Notes: generated by a model not told the origin, from the letters alone. Positions 8,576 to 18,220 are shown, counted from the first letter of the stretch. The stretch: DNA of 64,000 nucleotides from Aquibium microcysteis (GCF_014495845.1 NZ_CP061080.1:2903001-2967000), one strand, 5' to 3'. Translations and numbers: made by a program.

Positions 8576-9226
8576 TCAGGCCGGCTTGCGGGACCCCGCG
8601 CCGGCTTCGATCGCCGCATGCACGAGCGCGGATGCCGCCCACCGCGTCACCGCCTGCACGCGTTCGCCATCCAGACCCCAGATGTCCTTCAGGACGACGA
8701 ACGCCTCCACACCGTAGATCAGAGAGAGCGCCTGCGCGAGACGCTGGAAATCGTCTTCGGCGAGCGTGTCCCGCAAGGGAAGAAGCGCATCCTGAAGCAG
8801 GTCGATGCGATGACCGCGGGTGAACGGCGGCTCGTCGCCCAGCGACCCGGCCTGACGCTTCGCCCATTGCTCCAGCGACAGCTTCAGCGCGGCCTTGAAC
8901 GTGGCTTCGAACGCCTCGATCCGCGGCAGCGACGTCCGGAGGAGATCGTCGACGCGATCCTCCGCCTTCGGACGGTCGTTCGTGCGCGTCAGGATCGGAC
9001 CCAGCGCTTCGTCGACCACCGCATGCACCAGCGCCGCCTGGCTCGGGAAATAGCGATAGGCGGTAGCCCGCGAGACCTCCGCGGCTTCCGCCACCTCGCT
9101 GACGGAGGGCGTCGCGCCGGACTGCATCAGCCGCGTCGCCGTCTCCAGCATCAGCCGCCGCGTGCGCGCCCTTGGTCCGCGTGCCGGATCGGCTTCACCT
9201 TCGGTCGATTGACGTGAGACACTCAT
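8576..9226 (-). CDS. TetR-family transcriptional regulator
   Basis: The N-terminal helix-turn-helix is clear: RRLMLETATRLMQSGATPSV, then SEVAEAAEVSRATAYRYFPSQAALVHAV. The C-terminal ligand domain is not assignable. The ATG at 9226 gives 216 residues with a short polar leader; longer starts up to 9304 are possible, and no ribosome site is visible at 9226. A near-perfect 25-bp palindrome covers the chosen start codon, consistent with autoregulation and with control of the divergent operon at 9325. The effector is probably a metabolite of that operon, which is inference. Confidence 0.85.
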   Translation of the reverse strand: MSVSRQSTEGEADPARGPRARTRRLMLETATRLMQSGATPSVSEVAEAAEVSRATAYRYFPSQAALVHAVVDEALGPILTRTNDRPKAEDRVDDLLRTSLPRIEAFEATFKAALKLSLEQWAKRQAGSLGDEPPFTRGHRIDLLQDALLPLRDTLAEDDFQRLAQALSLIYGVEAFVVLKDIWGLDGERVQAVTRWAASALVHAAIEAGAGSRKPA

Positions 9227-9232
9227 GTCAAT
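9208..9232. promoter_or_regulatory. TetR-type operator palindrome
   Basis: ATTGACGTGAG and CTCATGTCAAT flank a central ACA: eleven-base arms with a single mismatch. Size and symmetry fit a TetR-family operator. It overlaps the presumed start of the tetR gene and lies about 100 bases upstream of the divergent 9325 gene, so one site could control both. Confidence 0.7.
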
Positions 9233-9324
9233 ATGATACGACCGTCTCAAAAATTTGCAACCGGCATCCGTCGGCTGCACCATGAACAGGGACCGCCTTC
9301 CCACCCGGAAGGCGCGGGAGGATC

Positions 9325-10524
9325 ATGAAGCGCGTCTACGTCGTCGGCACGGCCGACACCAAGGGCGAGGAACTCGACTATCTGGCCAGCCTCGTCGCCG
9401 CGCGCGGAGCGGCGATCGCCCGCGTCGACGTCGGCACGCGGGCACCGGCCGACGGCTTCGATGTCGGGGCAGCCGAGGTCGCGGCCTTCCATCCCGGCGG
9501 CACGTGCGCCGTGCTCGGTCTCGACGACAGGGGCCGCGCGGTCGAGGCCATGGGAACGGCGCTCGCGGCATTCCTCGCCTCCCGCGACGACATCGGCGGC
9601 GTCGTCGGCATCGGCGGCGGCGGCGGGACGTCCATCGTCACCGCCGGAATGCGCGCCCTCCCCTACGGCGTGCCCAAGCTGATGGTCTCGACGCTGGCCT
9701 CCGGCGACGTGGCCCCCTATGTCGACATTTCCGACATCGTCATGATGCCGTCGGTGACCGACATGGCCGGCCTCAACCGGCTGAGCCGGACGATCCTCGC
9801 CAACGCCGCAGAGGCGATCGCGGGCATGGCGCTGCATCCGCCCGCTCCGGCGCAGGACGCCCTGCCGGCCATCGGGCTCACCATGTTCGGCGTGACCACG
9901 CCTGCCGTGACGGCCATCGTCGAGCGGCTGCGCGACCGCTACGACTGCATGGTCTTCCACGCCACCGGCACCGGCGGGCGCACCATGGAGAAGCTCGCCG
10001 ACAGCGGCATGCTGACGGGCTTCCTCGACATCACCACGACCGAGGTCTGCGACCTCGTCTGCGGCGGCGTGCTGCCGGCCACCGAGGACCGTCTCGGCGC
10101 GGTGGCCCGCACGCGGTTGCCCTGGGTGGGCTCCGTCGGCGCGCTCGACATGGTGAATTTCTGGGCCTTCGACACCGTGCCCGCGCACTACGCGGGCCGC
10201 ACGCTCTATCGCCACAATCCCAACGTGACGCTGATGCGCACGAATGCCGGCGAAGCGCGCGCCATCGGCGCCTGGCTGGCCGGGCGTCTGAACCGCTGCG
10301 AGGGGCCGGTGCGGCTGCTGATCCCGGAGAAGGGCGTATCCGCCCTCGACGTCGAGGGCGGCGCCTTCTTCGACCCGGAGACCGATGCCGCGCTGTTCGA
10401 CGCCATCGAGCAGACCCTGGTCCGGACGGGCGACCGGCAGGTGATGCGGCTGCCGCTCCACATCAACGATCCGGCCTTCGCGGCCGCAGCCGCAGACATT
10501 TTTCTCGACATCTCGAAGACCTGA
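9325..10524 (+). CDS. UPF0261 (Tm-1-like ATP-binding) family protein
   Basis: This is a 399-residue member of the UPF0261 family, whose plant relative is the N-terminal part of the Tm-1 tomato mosaic virus resistance protein. The start is [20 protein letters not shown] glycine-rich loop [15 protein letters not shown] near residue 92 fits nucleotide-phosphate binding, and [15 protein letters not shown] near 209 is a second conserved family block. The bacterial function is not established. GGGAGG lies just upstream of the ATG. It is followed seven bases later by the PEP-hydrolase-like gene, the same pairing that is found fused or adjacent in many organisms. Confidence 0.9.
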   Translation: MKRVYVVGTADTKGEELDYLASLVAARGAAIARVDVGTRAPADGFDVGAAEVAAFHPGGTCAVLGLDDRGRAVEAMGTALAAFLASRDDIGGVVGIGGGGGTSIVTAGMRALPYGVPKLMVSTLASGDVAPYVDISDIVMMPSVTDMAGLNRLSRTILANAAEAIAGMALHPPAPAQDALPAIGLTMFGVTTPAVTAIVERLRDRYDCMVFHATGTGGRTMEKLADSGMLTGFLDITTTEVCDLVCGGVLPATEDRLGAVARTRLPWVGSVGALDMVNFWAFDTVPAHYAGRTLYRHNPNVTLMRTNAGEARAIGAWLAGRLNRCEGPVRLLIPEKGVSALDVEGGAFFDPETDAALFDAIEQTLVRTGDRQVMRLPLHINDPAFAAAAADIFLDISKT

Positions 10525-10531
10525 GGGACCC

Positions 10532-11374
10532 ATGCCCGCCATCCCGCGCAAGACGATCCTGGACAAGTTTCGGACAATGATCGCCGAAGGCCGGCCGATC
10601 ATCGGCGGCGGGGCGGGGACGGGCCTGTCGGCCAAGGCCGAGGAGGCCGGCGGCATCGACCTGATCGTCATCTACAATTCGGGCCGCTACCGCATGGCCG
10701 GCCGCGGCTCCGCCGCCGGGCTGCTCGCCTATGGCAACGCCAACGAGATCGTCAAGGAAATGGCCGTCGAGGTCCTGCCCGTCGTCCGGCACACCCCGGT
10801 GCTCGCGGGCGTCAATGGCACCGATCCCTTCGTGCTGATGCCGCAGTTCCTTGCCGAGCTGAAGCAGATGGGGTTCTCGGGCGTGCAGAATTTTCCGACC
10901 ATCGGGCTCTTCGACGGCACGATGCGCCAGAGCTTCGAGGAGACCGGCATGGGCTTCGGCCTCGAGGTCGACATGATCGCGGCAGCAGCCGCGCTGGATC
11001 TCCTGACCACGCCCTACGTCTTCAATCCCGACGAGGCCGTCGCCATGACGAAGGCCGGCGCCGACATCATCGTGGCGCACATGGGCGTCACCACCGGCGG
11101 CTCGATCGGCGCCACCTCGGCCAAGTCGCTCGACCAGTGCGTCGGCGAGATCGACGCGATCGCCAGCGCGGCCATGGCGGTGCGCGGCGACGTGATCGTC
11201 ATCTGCCACGGCGGCCCGATCGCCATGCCCGACGATGCGCGCCACATCCTGGAAAACTGCCGCATCTGCCACGGCTTCTACGGCGCGAGCTCGATGGAGC
11301 GCCTGCCGGCCGAGATGGCGATCCGCGACCAGACCGCAAGCTTCAAGTCGCTGCCGCTGAAACGGCTGGGCTGA
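10532..11374 (+). CDS. Phosphoenolpyruvate hydrolase family (TIM-barrel) protein
   Basis: The 280-residue protein matches the TIM-barrel family often annotated as phosphoenolpyruvate hydrolase or signal-transduction TIM barrel. Visible blocks are [21 protein letters not shown] near residue 24, [15 protein letters not shown] near 50, [25 protein letters not shown] and [13 protein letters not shown]. It has no signal peptide. Paired with UPF0261 and a cupin, it is likely to act on a small organic acid or acylphosphate-like compound in the cytoplasm; the actual substrate is not known. Confidence 0.88.
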   Translation: MPAIPRKTILDKFRTMIAEGRPIIGGGAGTGLSAKAEEAGGIDLIVIYNSGRYRMAGRGSAAGLLAYGNANEIVKEMAVEVLPVVRHTPVLAGVNGTDPFVLMPQFLAELKQMGFSGVQNFPTIGLFDGTMRQSFEETGMGFGLEVDMIAAAAALDLLTTPYVFNPDEAVAMTKAGADIIVAHMGVTTGGSIGATSAKSLDQCVGEIDAIASAAMAVRGDVIVICHGGPIAMPDDARHILENCRICHGFYGASSMERLPAEMAIRDQTASFKSLPLKRLG

Positions 11375-11399
11375 GAGGACGAACAGGGAGGAGACGAGC

Positions 11400-11819
11400 A
11401 TGAAGCAGGGATCGGACGGCTATTTCGTCTATCCGAAGGACGTCGACGCCTTCGGCTTCGACTGGGGCCGGCTGGCGCTGACGGTCGCGCCGGAGGTCAA
11501 CGGGGCGCAGCGCTTTTCGGGCGGGGTCGTCGACCTGCCGTCCGGCCAGGGCCATGCGCGCCACAACCATCCCGGCGCCGAGGAGATCATCTTCGTCATC
11601 TCCGGCGAGGGCGAGCAGATGGTGGAGGACGAGGACGGCAATCCCGTGACCCGCAAGGTCGGCCCCGGCTGCACGGTCTACGTGCCGGAGAGCCGGTTCC
11701 ATTCGACGCTCAACACCGGCGACGGGCCGATGCAGCTCTTCGTGGTCTATTCGCCGGCCGGTCCCGAACGCGGCCTGCGCGACCTGCCGGACTTCCGCAT
11801 CATCGAGGCCGGCAGCTGA
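11400..11819 (+). CDS. Cupin-domain protein, 139 aa
   Basis: This is a single-domain cupin. The metal ligands of motif 1 are seen in GHARHNHPGAEEIIFVISGEG (two His and the Glu) and motif 2 in YVPESRFHSTLNTG (final His). Such small cupins are isomerases, decarboxylases or dioxygenases, or sensors of a small ligand. A ribosome site (GGGAGGAGA) precedes the ATG. It is the third gene of the UPF0261 operon, 25 bases after the previous gene, so it probably acts in the same pathway. Confidence 0.9.
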   Translation: MKQGSDGYFVYPKDVDAFGFDWGRLALTVAPEVNGAQRFSGGVVDLPSGQGHARHNHPGAEEIIFVISGEGEQMVEDEDGNPVTRKVGPGCTVYVPESRFHSTLNTGDGPMQLFVVYSPAGPERGLRDLPDFRIIEAGS

Positions 11820-11849
11820 ACGCTCCCTCCCGGGCGTGACCGGCCGAAC

Positions 11850-11881
11850 GGCGCGGGCGGTGGTTTCCGACCGCCCGCGCC
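11850..11881. terminator. Hairpin between convergent genes
   Basis: GGCGCGGGCGGT and ACCGCCCGCGCC form a perfect 12-bp stem around an 8-base loop, between the ends of the cupin gene and the M24 gene. There is no U-tract on either strand, so it is a probable rather than certain bidirectional terminator. Confidence 0.6.
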
Positions 11882-11903
11882 GGATCCAGCTGGCCGCGAC
11901 GCC

Positions 11904-13097
11904 TCAGGCCGTGCCGCCCCTGTTCCAGCCCCTGCCCCGCTCGCCGAACATCGCGTAGCCGCCGGCCGTGACCGCCAGCGTGTCCTCGAGCTTGATGAAG
12001 CCGCGCGTCGGATGCAGCATCGTCGTCTCGACCGAGAGCACCATGCCGGCCTCCAGCGGCCGGTCGGCGTCGACGCCTTCGTAGGCGACGGGGTGATTGG
12101 TCATCAGGAACGGCACCTCGTGGCTGATGAGGCCCATGCCGTGGGCGAAGAAATCGGTGAAGGCCGCGACCTTCGAGGCCTTCAGGACGCTTTCCGCATG
12201 GGCGATCATGTCGCCGCCGCGCGTCCCGGCCGCGACCTTCGAGAAGGCGGCCTGCTGCACCGCCTCCACCTCGCCAAGCAGATCCTCCAGCTCCGCATCC
12301 GGCTCGCCCAGCACGCCCATGCGGCAAAGGTCGCCGATATAGCCGTGCCAGTTGCCGCCGGAATCGATCGACAGCACCTCGCCCTTCTGCCAGGCCTGGT
12401 CGGAGGCGGCGCGGTTGTGGCTGGCGCCGAGCGTCAGCAGGCAGTATTCGAACTGCAGGCCGCGGTTGGTCTCCTCGCGCCGCAGCCGCTCGATGATTTC
12501 GGCCTTCGTCGACCCCTCCCCCGCCGCGGCGATCGTCGCCATCATGGCGTCCGTGATCAGTTCCGACGCCTGCTTCAGTTCGGCCAGTTCGTGCGGGGTC
12601 TTCAAAGCCCGCAGGCGCTCCATCACGGCGGTGGCGTCGACCAGCGTCGCGCCCTCAAGGCCGTCGACGAGGATCCTGTGCGCGTCGGAGGGAAGGAAGG
12701 CCGGCTCGATGCCGATGCGCGCGCCCGCCTTGCCGATCTTGCGCAGGTGCTCGACCGCGCGCTTCGCCGCGTCGACCGAGCCCCAGGTCTCCGGATGGAA
12801 GGCCGGCGTCCAGAACGGATGGTTCTGGTGCTCGCCCGCCTCCATCCTGTTGGCCACGAAGGCCGCATGATCCGGCCGCCCCTTCTCGTAGACCACGATC
12901 GGCAGATAGCGGCTGTGGCCGATCGCATCCATCGCCGAGAAGAAGATGAAGCGGTAGCCGCCGAGCAGGTAGGCGGTGTTGTGCTTGGAGGTCGCCAGCA
13001 TCACGTCGATGCCGGCCTCCTCCATCAGCCGGTCGAGGCGGCCGGCGTCGAAGGGTACGGCCGGAGCGGCAGCCGCCGGCTGCGTGGCAATGGTCAT
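11904..13097 (-). CDS. M24-family metallopeptidase (Xaa-Pro peptidase / creatinase fold)
   Basis: This protein of about 397 residues has the two-part creatinase/prolidase architecture: an N-terminal domain (LDRLMEEAGIDVMLATSKHNTAYLLGGYR) and a pita-bread catalytic domain. The metal ligands are in place: Asp in LSIDSGGNW, Asp in YIGDLCRMG, His in FAHGMGLISHE, Glu in VLSVETTM and Glu in IKLEDTLAV. It may cleave a dipeptide or hydrolyse an amidine or cyclic amide, as relatives do. Start 13097 is preferred (GGGAGG eight bases upstream) over 13103 and 13139. It converges on the UPF0261 operon, so a shared pathway is only a suggestion. Confidence 0.88.
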   Translation of the reverse strand: MTIATQPAAAAPAVPFDAGRLDRLMEEAGIDVMLATSKHNTAYLLGGYRFIFFSAMDAIGHSRYLPIVVYEKGRPDHAAFVANRMEAGEHQNHPFWTPAFHPETWGSVDAAKRAVEHLRKIGKAGARIGIEPAFLPSDAHRILVDGLEGATLVDATAVMERLRALKTPHELAELKQASELITDAMMATIAAAGEGSTKAEIIERLRREETNRGLQFEYCLLTLGASHNRAASDQAWQKGEVLSIDSGGNWHGYIGDLCRMGVLGEPDAELEDLLGEVEAVQQAAFSKVAAGTRGGDMIAHAESVLKASKVAAFTDFFAHGMGLISHEVPFLMTNHPVAYEGVDADRPLEAGMVLSVETTMLHPTRGFIKLEDTLAVTAGGYAMFGERGRGWNRGGTA

Positions 13098-13241
13098 CGT
13101 CATGTCCTCCCGAGGCAGGGTCGGTGCCGTCTTCTCCACCCGGCAACTGGTCCGACCAGTCCGGATGTTTGGAAAGTCGGGCTGCCGCTGTCAAGCCGGA
13201 TCAGCCTGTGGCAGGGAAAGAGGCCGCCGAAGCACCCGCGA

Positions 13242-13625
13242 TCAGCGCCCCTGGACGCAGGCCTCGACCAGGACGGCCGTCGTGCCGGTCCACAGGATCG
13301 CCACCAGCGCGAGCAGGCCCGCCATCCAGGCGATCCTGTCATAGGCCGCGCGGGCGTCCATCTCGCGCGTCAGGCCGAGGCGGCGTGCCACGGCGGACGG
13401 GACCAGCAGGAAGCCGCCGACCAGCAGGGCCAGGACGGCCGAGACGCCGATGACCAGCCCGTCGCCCAGCGCCGCCGAGCCGCCCTGGCTGCAGAAGAGC
13501 GTATGGCCGGCATAAAGGAGGGTGAGCTGCATCGCCCAGGCGAGCGGTCCGAGCAGCAGATAGGCCAGCGTCCCGAGCGTCGACGGCGTGGGACGGGGGC
13601 GCAGGAGTTTTTCCAGATCGCTCAT
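13242..13625 (-). CDS. Small membrane protein of the caa3 oxidase operon, 127 aa
   Basis: Three hydrophobic segments are visible, at about residues 17-40, 54-76 and 98-120. The first two flank a loop with LFCSQGG and the third is followed by the C-terminal VEACVQGR. It begins one base after the stop of the subunit I-III gene and ends the operon. I do not recognise the family. A small accessory subunit or assembly helper of the oxidase is the simplest reading from position. Confidence 0.75.
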   Translation of the reverse strand: MSDLEKLLRPRPTPSTLGTLAYLLLGPLAWAMQLTLLYAGHTLFCSQGGSAALGDGLVIGVSAVLALLVGGFLLVPSAVARRLGLTREMDARAAYDRIAWMAGLLALVAILWTGTTAVLVEACVQGR

Positions 13626-13626
13626 G

Positions 13627-16167
13627 TCAGCCCACCATGCGCGGGAAGCCGTGGATGAGGAGAAGGCCGAAGAACGCCTGCCCGGCGGCGTAGTAGTAGA
13701 GCACGGCCCCGTTGTCGAAGCTCACCCGGCGCTCGCGGTCGAGCAGCCCGGCGAAGGAGCGCGCCACCGAGAAGCCGATCATGATCAAAAGCGCGAAGGC
13801 GATCTGTCCGTTGACGACGCTCTGCATGTAGACCATCGCGCCGTAGGAAGTCTCGTCCGGGCGCAGGCCCGACTGGACGTGCCCCCAGATCTCCAGCGCG
13901 ACCGCGCCGGCGAGGCAGAGCGCGCCGATGGCGTTGAACAGCGGCATCGCCAGCGAGCGGCCGCCGGGTTCGGGCAGCAGCCGCCCCGCGAGCCACATCG
14001 AGGCGGTCCCCGCGACGATGAGCGCGGCACCGCCGAGCGGCCAGGCCAGCGACGGCAGCGCGGGCGACCCCGCGGGCGCCCAGACCTCCGGCGACACGAT
14101 CCACAGATAGAGATAGGCAAAGACGTAGGCGACGTAGAGCGAGGTCGCGACCAGCACGAGGACGATCATCGCCCACCAGGAATGCGAGCTCGGGCCGGAC
14201 ATGTAGGTCGGCAGCCTGAGACCGGCGCCGATGTCCACCTTGCCCTTTGCCGGTCCGGGATCGAGCCCCCAGGTCCAGACGAGCATCGCGCCGATGGCCA
14301 CGACCGCGCAGACCACCGCGATCGTCACCGCCTTGATGGTGAGGAGCAGGAAGAAGGCTGCGGTGAAGACGGCGGCGATGAAGGGCGACCAGCCGGGGCC
14401 GGGCATCTGGATGATGTATTGCGGCTCGGCGTCGATGGCCGAGGTGACGATCGTCTCGCGGCCGCCGGTCGGCGCATTGGGCAGGAAGTGCCGCCCTTCC
14501 TGGACCTCGCGCGGCAGGTCCGGATTGTCCCAGAGCGGCTCGCGGCTGGTCACCAGCGGAACGCTGCGGGCCGAATAGACGTCGTTGGGCAGCCACTCCA
14601 GCGTGCCCGCGCCCCAGGGATTGTCCGGCCCGCCCTCGCCGGCCCGGAAGTTGCGGACGAGATCGAGCACGAAGATCGCGACGCCGGCGGCGAAGATGTA
14701 GGCGCCGGCGGTCGAGATCAGGTTCAGCCAGTCCCATCCGACGTCGGCCGGATAGGTCCAGACGCGCCGCGGCATGCCGCGCAGTCCCGTCAGGTGCATG
14801 GGGAAGAAGGCGACGTTGAAGCCGATGAACATCAGCCAGAACACCCAGCGGCCGAGCCGCTCGGACAGCGGCCGCTTCGCCACCATCGGCGTCCAGTAGT
14901 AGAAGGTCGCAAACAGCGGGAAGACCATCCCGCCCACCAGCACGTAGTGGAAATGGGCGACGACGAAATAGGTGTCGTGCACCTGGAAGTCGACCGGCAC
15001 GAGCGCCACCATGATGCCGGTCATCCCGCCGATGGTGAAGATGAACAGGAAGCCGAGCACGAAGAGCGAGGGCGTGGTGATGCGCAGGCGCCCCTTGCTC
15101 GACGCGATGGTGGCGATCCACGAGAACATCTGGATGCCGGACGGGATCGCCACCGCCATCGAGGCGGCCGAGAAGAAGGCAAGGCTGAGCGAGGGAATGC
15201 CCGTGGTGAACATATGATGCACCCACAGGCCGAAGGAGAAGAAGCCGGTGGCGATCAGCGCGATGACGATGAGATTGTAGCCGACCAGCGGGCGCTGTGC
15301 CATCGTCGGCACGATCATCGAGACGAGGCCGGCCGCCGGCAGGAAGATGATGTAGACCTCCGGATGGCCGAAGAACCAGAACAGGTGCTGCCACAGGAGC
15401 GGATCGCCGCCCTGGTCGGCGGTGAAGAAGGGCCAGCCGAAGGAGCGCTCGATCTCGAGCAGCATGGTGCCCAGGATCACCGCCGGGAATGCGAACATGA
15501 TCATCGCCGCGAAGATCAGCATCGCCCAGGCGAAGATCGGCATCCTGGCCAGCGACATGCCGGGCGGCCGTGTCCTGAGCGCCCCGACGACGATCTCGAT
15601 CGCGCCGGCGATCGCCGAGATCTCGATGAAGCCGATGCCCAGCAGCCAGAAGTCGGCATTGTCGCCGGGGGAATACTCCTTCAGCGTCAGCGGCGCGTAC
15701 ATGAACCAGCCGCCCTTGGGCGCGAGGTCGTAGAAGACGGTCGAGAAGAACACGAGCCCGCCGACGACATAGGCCCAGATGGCGAAGGCCGACAGCCGCG
15801 GGAACGGCAGGTCGCGGGCGGCCAGCATCTGCGGCAGCAGCATGACCCCCAGCGCCTCCACCGCCGGGACGGCGAAGAGGAACATCATCGTCGTGCCGTG
15901 GACGGTGAAGATCTGGTTGTAGAGGTCCTGGCCGATGAAGTCGTTCTCCGGCATGGCGAGCTGCGTGCGCATGACCAGCGCGAGCACGCCCGCCATCAGG
16001 AAGAACAGGAAGGCGACGCCGATATAGAGCAGTCCGATGACCGTGTTGTTGACGGCCGTCAGCAGCCGGAACCCTTTCGGCATCGCCCAGATGCGCTTCA
16101 GGTCCTCCAGCTCCTGCGGATCGCGGTTGCCGGGGTTCGGCAGGTGCCTTTCGGTGGCGTCCGTCAT
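13627..16167 (-). CDS. ctaD: Cytochrome c oxidase subunit I-III fusion
   Basis: The 846-residue protein joins the twelve-helix haem-copper subunit I (about residues 25-560) to a subunit III-like domain (about 600-846). Haem a ligands are His90 and His407, haem a3 His405, and CuB His268, His317 and His318. Tyr272 of HPEVY is the residue that cross-links to a CuB histidine, and Glu270 marks an A1-type enzyme with a D-channel. The fusion is known from some caa3 oxidases. It reduces oxygen to water at the inner membrane while pumping protons. Its ATG overlaps the upstream exchanger gene as ATGA. Confidence 0.95.
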   Translation of the reverse strand: MTDATERHLPNPGNRDPQELEDLKRIWAMPKGFRLLTAVNNTVIGLLYIGVAFLFFLMAGVLALVMRTQLAMPENDFIGQDLYNQIFTVHGTTMMFLFAVPAVEALGVMLLPQMLAARDLPFPRLSAFAIWAYVVGGLVFFSTVFYDLAPKGGWFMYAPLTLKEYSPGDNADFWLLGIGFIEISAIAGAIEIVVGALRTRPPGMSLARMPIFAWAMLIFAAMIMFAFPAVILGTMLLEIERSFGWPFFTADQGGDPLLWQHLFWFFGHPEVYIIFLPAAGLVSMIVPTMAQRPLVGYNLIVIALIATGFFSFGLWVHHMFTTGIPSLSLAFFSAASMAVAIPSGIQMFSWIATIASSKGRLRITTPSLFVLGFLFIFTIGGMTGIMVALVPVDFQVHDTYFVVAHFHYVLVGGMVFPLFATFYYWTPMVAKRPLSERLGRWVFWLMFIGFNVAFFPMHLTGLRGMPRRVWTYPADVGWDWLNLISTAGAYIFAAGVAIFVLDLVRNFRAGEGGPDNPWGAGTLEWLPNDVYSARSVPLVTSREPLWDNPDLPREVQEGRHFLPNAPTGGRETIVTSAIDAEPQYIIQMPGPGWSPFIAAVFTAAFFLLLTIKAVTIAVVCAVVAIGAMLVWTWGLDPGPAKGKVDIGAGLRLPTYMSGPSSHSWWAMIVLVLVATSLYVAYVFAYLYLWIVSPEVWAPAGSPALPSLAWPLGGAALIVAGTASMWLAGRLLPEPGGRSLAMPLFNAIGALCLAGAVALEIWGHVQSGLRPDETSYGAMVYMQSVVNGQIAFALLIMIGFSVARSFAGLLDRERRVSFDNGAVLYYYAAGQAFFGLLLIHGFPRMVG

Positions 16168-17234
16168 GTGCCCGCTCGCAAGGTGTAGAGGACGGCGACG
16201 CCGCCGAGATAGAAGACGATGACGAGGATGGAATCGTAGCCCATGCGCAGGACCGACCGGTCGCGGCGCTCGGTCATGCCGGCAAGGAAGAAGGCGGTCA
16301 GCACGACGGCCAGCAACGCGCCGAAGATGGCGAAGTCGTCCATCCGGTTCAGCACCGGCTCGGCGTCGGTGTCGAGGAGGTCGACGACGAAGACCAGCGC
16401 GACGTTGATGATGTTGGTGCCAAGGATGTCGGAGATCGCCATCGTGTAGAGGCCGAGCTTGGCGGCGCTCAGCGCGGTGCTGAGTTCGGGCAGCGAGGTG
16501 GCGAAGGCCACGAGCACGAAGCCGACGAAGCTCTGGCCGAGACCGGTCGCCTGCGCGATCGCGTCGCCGCTGCGCGCCAGCACGAAGCCCGCGACGAGGA
16601 TGACGGCGGCGACGCCGGCGGTTTTCAGAAGCAGGGTGCGGAGGCTACCGGCTGCCTCTTCCGCTCCCTCCTCGCGCTGCTTCTGCTTCTCGATCAGATC
16701 CTCGTCGATGTGGCCGCCGCGGGCGGCAAGCCAGGGACGCTTGCCCTGCGCCTTCGACAGCAGCCACACGCCGGCGATGTAACCGAAGAGGCAGCCCCAG
16801 GCCCACAGGCCGATGCCGAAGAACGGAACGTCGCCCGCCACCATCGCCGCCGCGGCGAAGGTGATGAGCACGACGTTCAGGGTTCCCATCAGCAGCACCG
16901 TCGGGTCGGGGACGACCGATGTCAGCGCGTCGCGGCCGATGACGAGATCGACGATGGCGAGCAGCGCGACCTGCAGCGCGATCGACCCGAACAGGTTGTT
17001 GACTGCCAGCTGTGCGTCGCCGGACAGGGATGCCGTGGCCGTCACGCCGATCTCCGGCAGTGACGTGATGCCGGCGAGCAGGACGATGCCGATCACCGCC
17101 TGCCCGAGACCGGTCTTGCGGCTGATCGCGTCGGCATAGCCGGTCAGCCGGGCACCGGAAAACCACACCGCGACGGCGCCCGCGCCGAACAGCAGGATGT
17201 TGATCGTCAATCCGAGCCGGGCGAAATCGAGCAT
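16164..17234 (-). CDS. Sodium/calcium exchanger (CaCA) family protein
   Basis: This is a 356-residue integral membrane protein with about ten helices in two inverted halves. Each half carries the alpha-repeat signature, GITSLPEIGVTATASLSG near residue 54 and AFATSLPELSTALSAAKLG near 236, with the ion-binding Glu in each. A charged loop (IEKQKQREEGAEEAAG) separates the halves. It fits the YrbG-like CaCA group that exchanges Na+ or H+ for Ca2+. It lies two bases after subunit II and overlaps subunit I by four, so it is cotranslated with the oxidase, an unusual position. Confidence 0.88.
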   Translation of the reverse strand: MLDFARLGLTINILLFGAGAVAVWFSGARLTGYADAISRKTGLGQAVIGIVLLAGITSLPEIGVTATASLSGDAQLAVNNLFGSIALQVALLAIVDLVIGRDALTSVVPDPTVLLMGTLNVVLITFAAAAMVAGDVPFFGIGLWAWGCLFGYIAGVWLLSKAQGKRPWLAARGGHIDEDLIEKQKQREEGAEEAAGSLRTLLLKTAGVAAVILVAGFVLARSGDAIAQATGLGQSFVGFVLVAFATSLPELSTALSAAKLGLYTMAISDILGTNIINVALVFVVDLLDTDAEPVLNRMDDFAIFGALLAVVLTAFFLAGMTERRDRSVLRMGYDSILVIVFYLGGVAVLYTLRAGT

Positions 17235-17236
17235 CC

Positions 17237-18220
17237 CTACTCCAGGCTTTCCAGATAGGCCGAGATCGCGTCGACCTCGTCCGGTTCGAGGTAGCGATAC
17301 TCCGGCATCAGGTTCTCCGGCTTGATGTGCCCGTTCTCGACCAGCCAGGTGGCGAAGGCGGCGCGGGTGTTGGGCAGTGCGGCAGCGGCGAGCGACAGGC
17401 GCCCGCCGACATGGGTGAGGTCCGGGCCGAGCACGCCTTCGGCGCCGGTGCCGCGGATCGCATGGCAGGCGCCGCAGCCGTTCTCCAGGAAGAGGTCCCG
17501 CCCGCGCGCCTCCACGCTCGTCTGCGGCTCGCGCGCATCGCCGGCCTCGCGCTCCAGCCATTCGTCATACTGGTCCTGCGGCAGGGCCACGACCCAGAAC
17601 GCCATCAGCGCATGCGCCCCACCGCAATACTCGGCGCACTGCCCGCGGCTCGCCCCGGGCTCCGTCGCTTCCAGCGTCAGCACGTTGGTACGACCGGGAA
17701 TCATGTCGAGCTTGCCCGCCAGCCGCGGCGCCCAGAAGCTGTGGATGACGTTGTCGGACTCGAGCCGGATCGCCACGGCGCGACCGACCGGCAGGCGCAG
17801 TTCGTTGGCGCTGCGGATCTCGCGGCCGTCCGGGGTGGTGTAGACGACGTCCCACCACCAGCGCTTGCCGATGATGGTGACGCCCGGCCCCGCGGCCGTC
17901 GCGGCGCGCGTGGCGCCGGCCTGCAGCACAATCAGGCCGTAGACGAACAGTCCCGACAGGACGACGACCGGGAAGACGATGCCGCCGCCCCAGACGATCC
18001 AGCCGCCCGACAGCCGCGCGCGCCAGGCGGGCGGGCCGAAGATCGCCACCGCCAGCAGGATCGTGACGAGGCCGGTGACGAGCGCGCTGATGCCGGTCAC
18101 CGTCCAGAACAGCGGATCGATCTCCACCGCCTCCGCGCCCGCCGGCGAAAGCGCGGACTGGACCCCGGCGCAGCCCGTCAGCGCCAGTGCTGCGGCGACG
18201 AGAAGGAGGCGCCGTCTCAT
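17237..18220 (-). CDS. ctaC: Cytochrome c oxidase subunit II with C-terminal cytochrome c (caa3 type)
   Basis: The 327-residue protein starts with a lipoprotein signal (LTGC, Cys17), then two membrane helices and a periplasmic cupredoxin domain. The CuA ligands are His160, Cys195, Glu197 (backbone), Cys199, His203 and Met206. A cytochrome c domain follows with CGACH at 249-253 and the distal Met near 305 (ENLMPEY). This fused haem is the hallmark of caa3 oxidases and takes electrons directly into CuA. The ATG overlaps the triheme cytochrome stop. Confidence 0.95.
   Translation of the reverse strand: MRRRLLLVAAALALTGCAGVQSALSPAGAEAVEIDPLFWTVTGISALVTGLVTILLAVAIFGPPAWRARLSGGWIVWGGGIVFPVVVLSGLFVYGLIVLQAGATRAATAAGPGVTIIGKRWWWDVVYTTPDGREIRSANELRLPVGRAVAIRLESDNVIHSFWAPRLAGKLDMIPGRTNVLTLEATEPGASRGQCAEYCGGAHALMAFWVVALPQDQYDEWLEREAGDAREPQTSVEARGRDLFLENGCGACHAIRGTGAEGVLGPDLTHVGGRLSLAAAALPNTRAAFATWLVENGHIKPENLMPEYRYLEPDEVDAISAYLESLE

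Noticed and set aside
13588..16188. 866-codon plus-strand open frame
   Set aside because: It is antisense to ctaD, whose haem and copper ligands are all present on the other strand.
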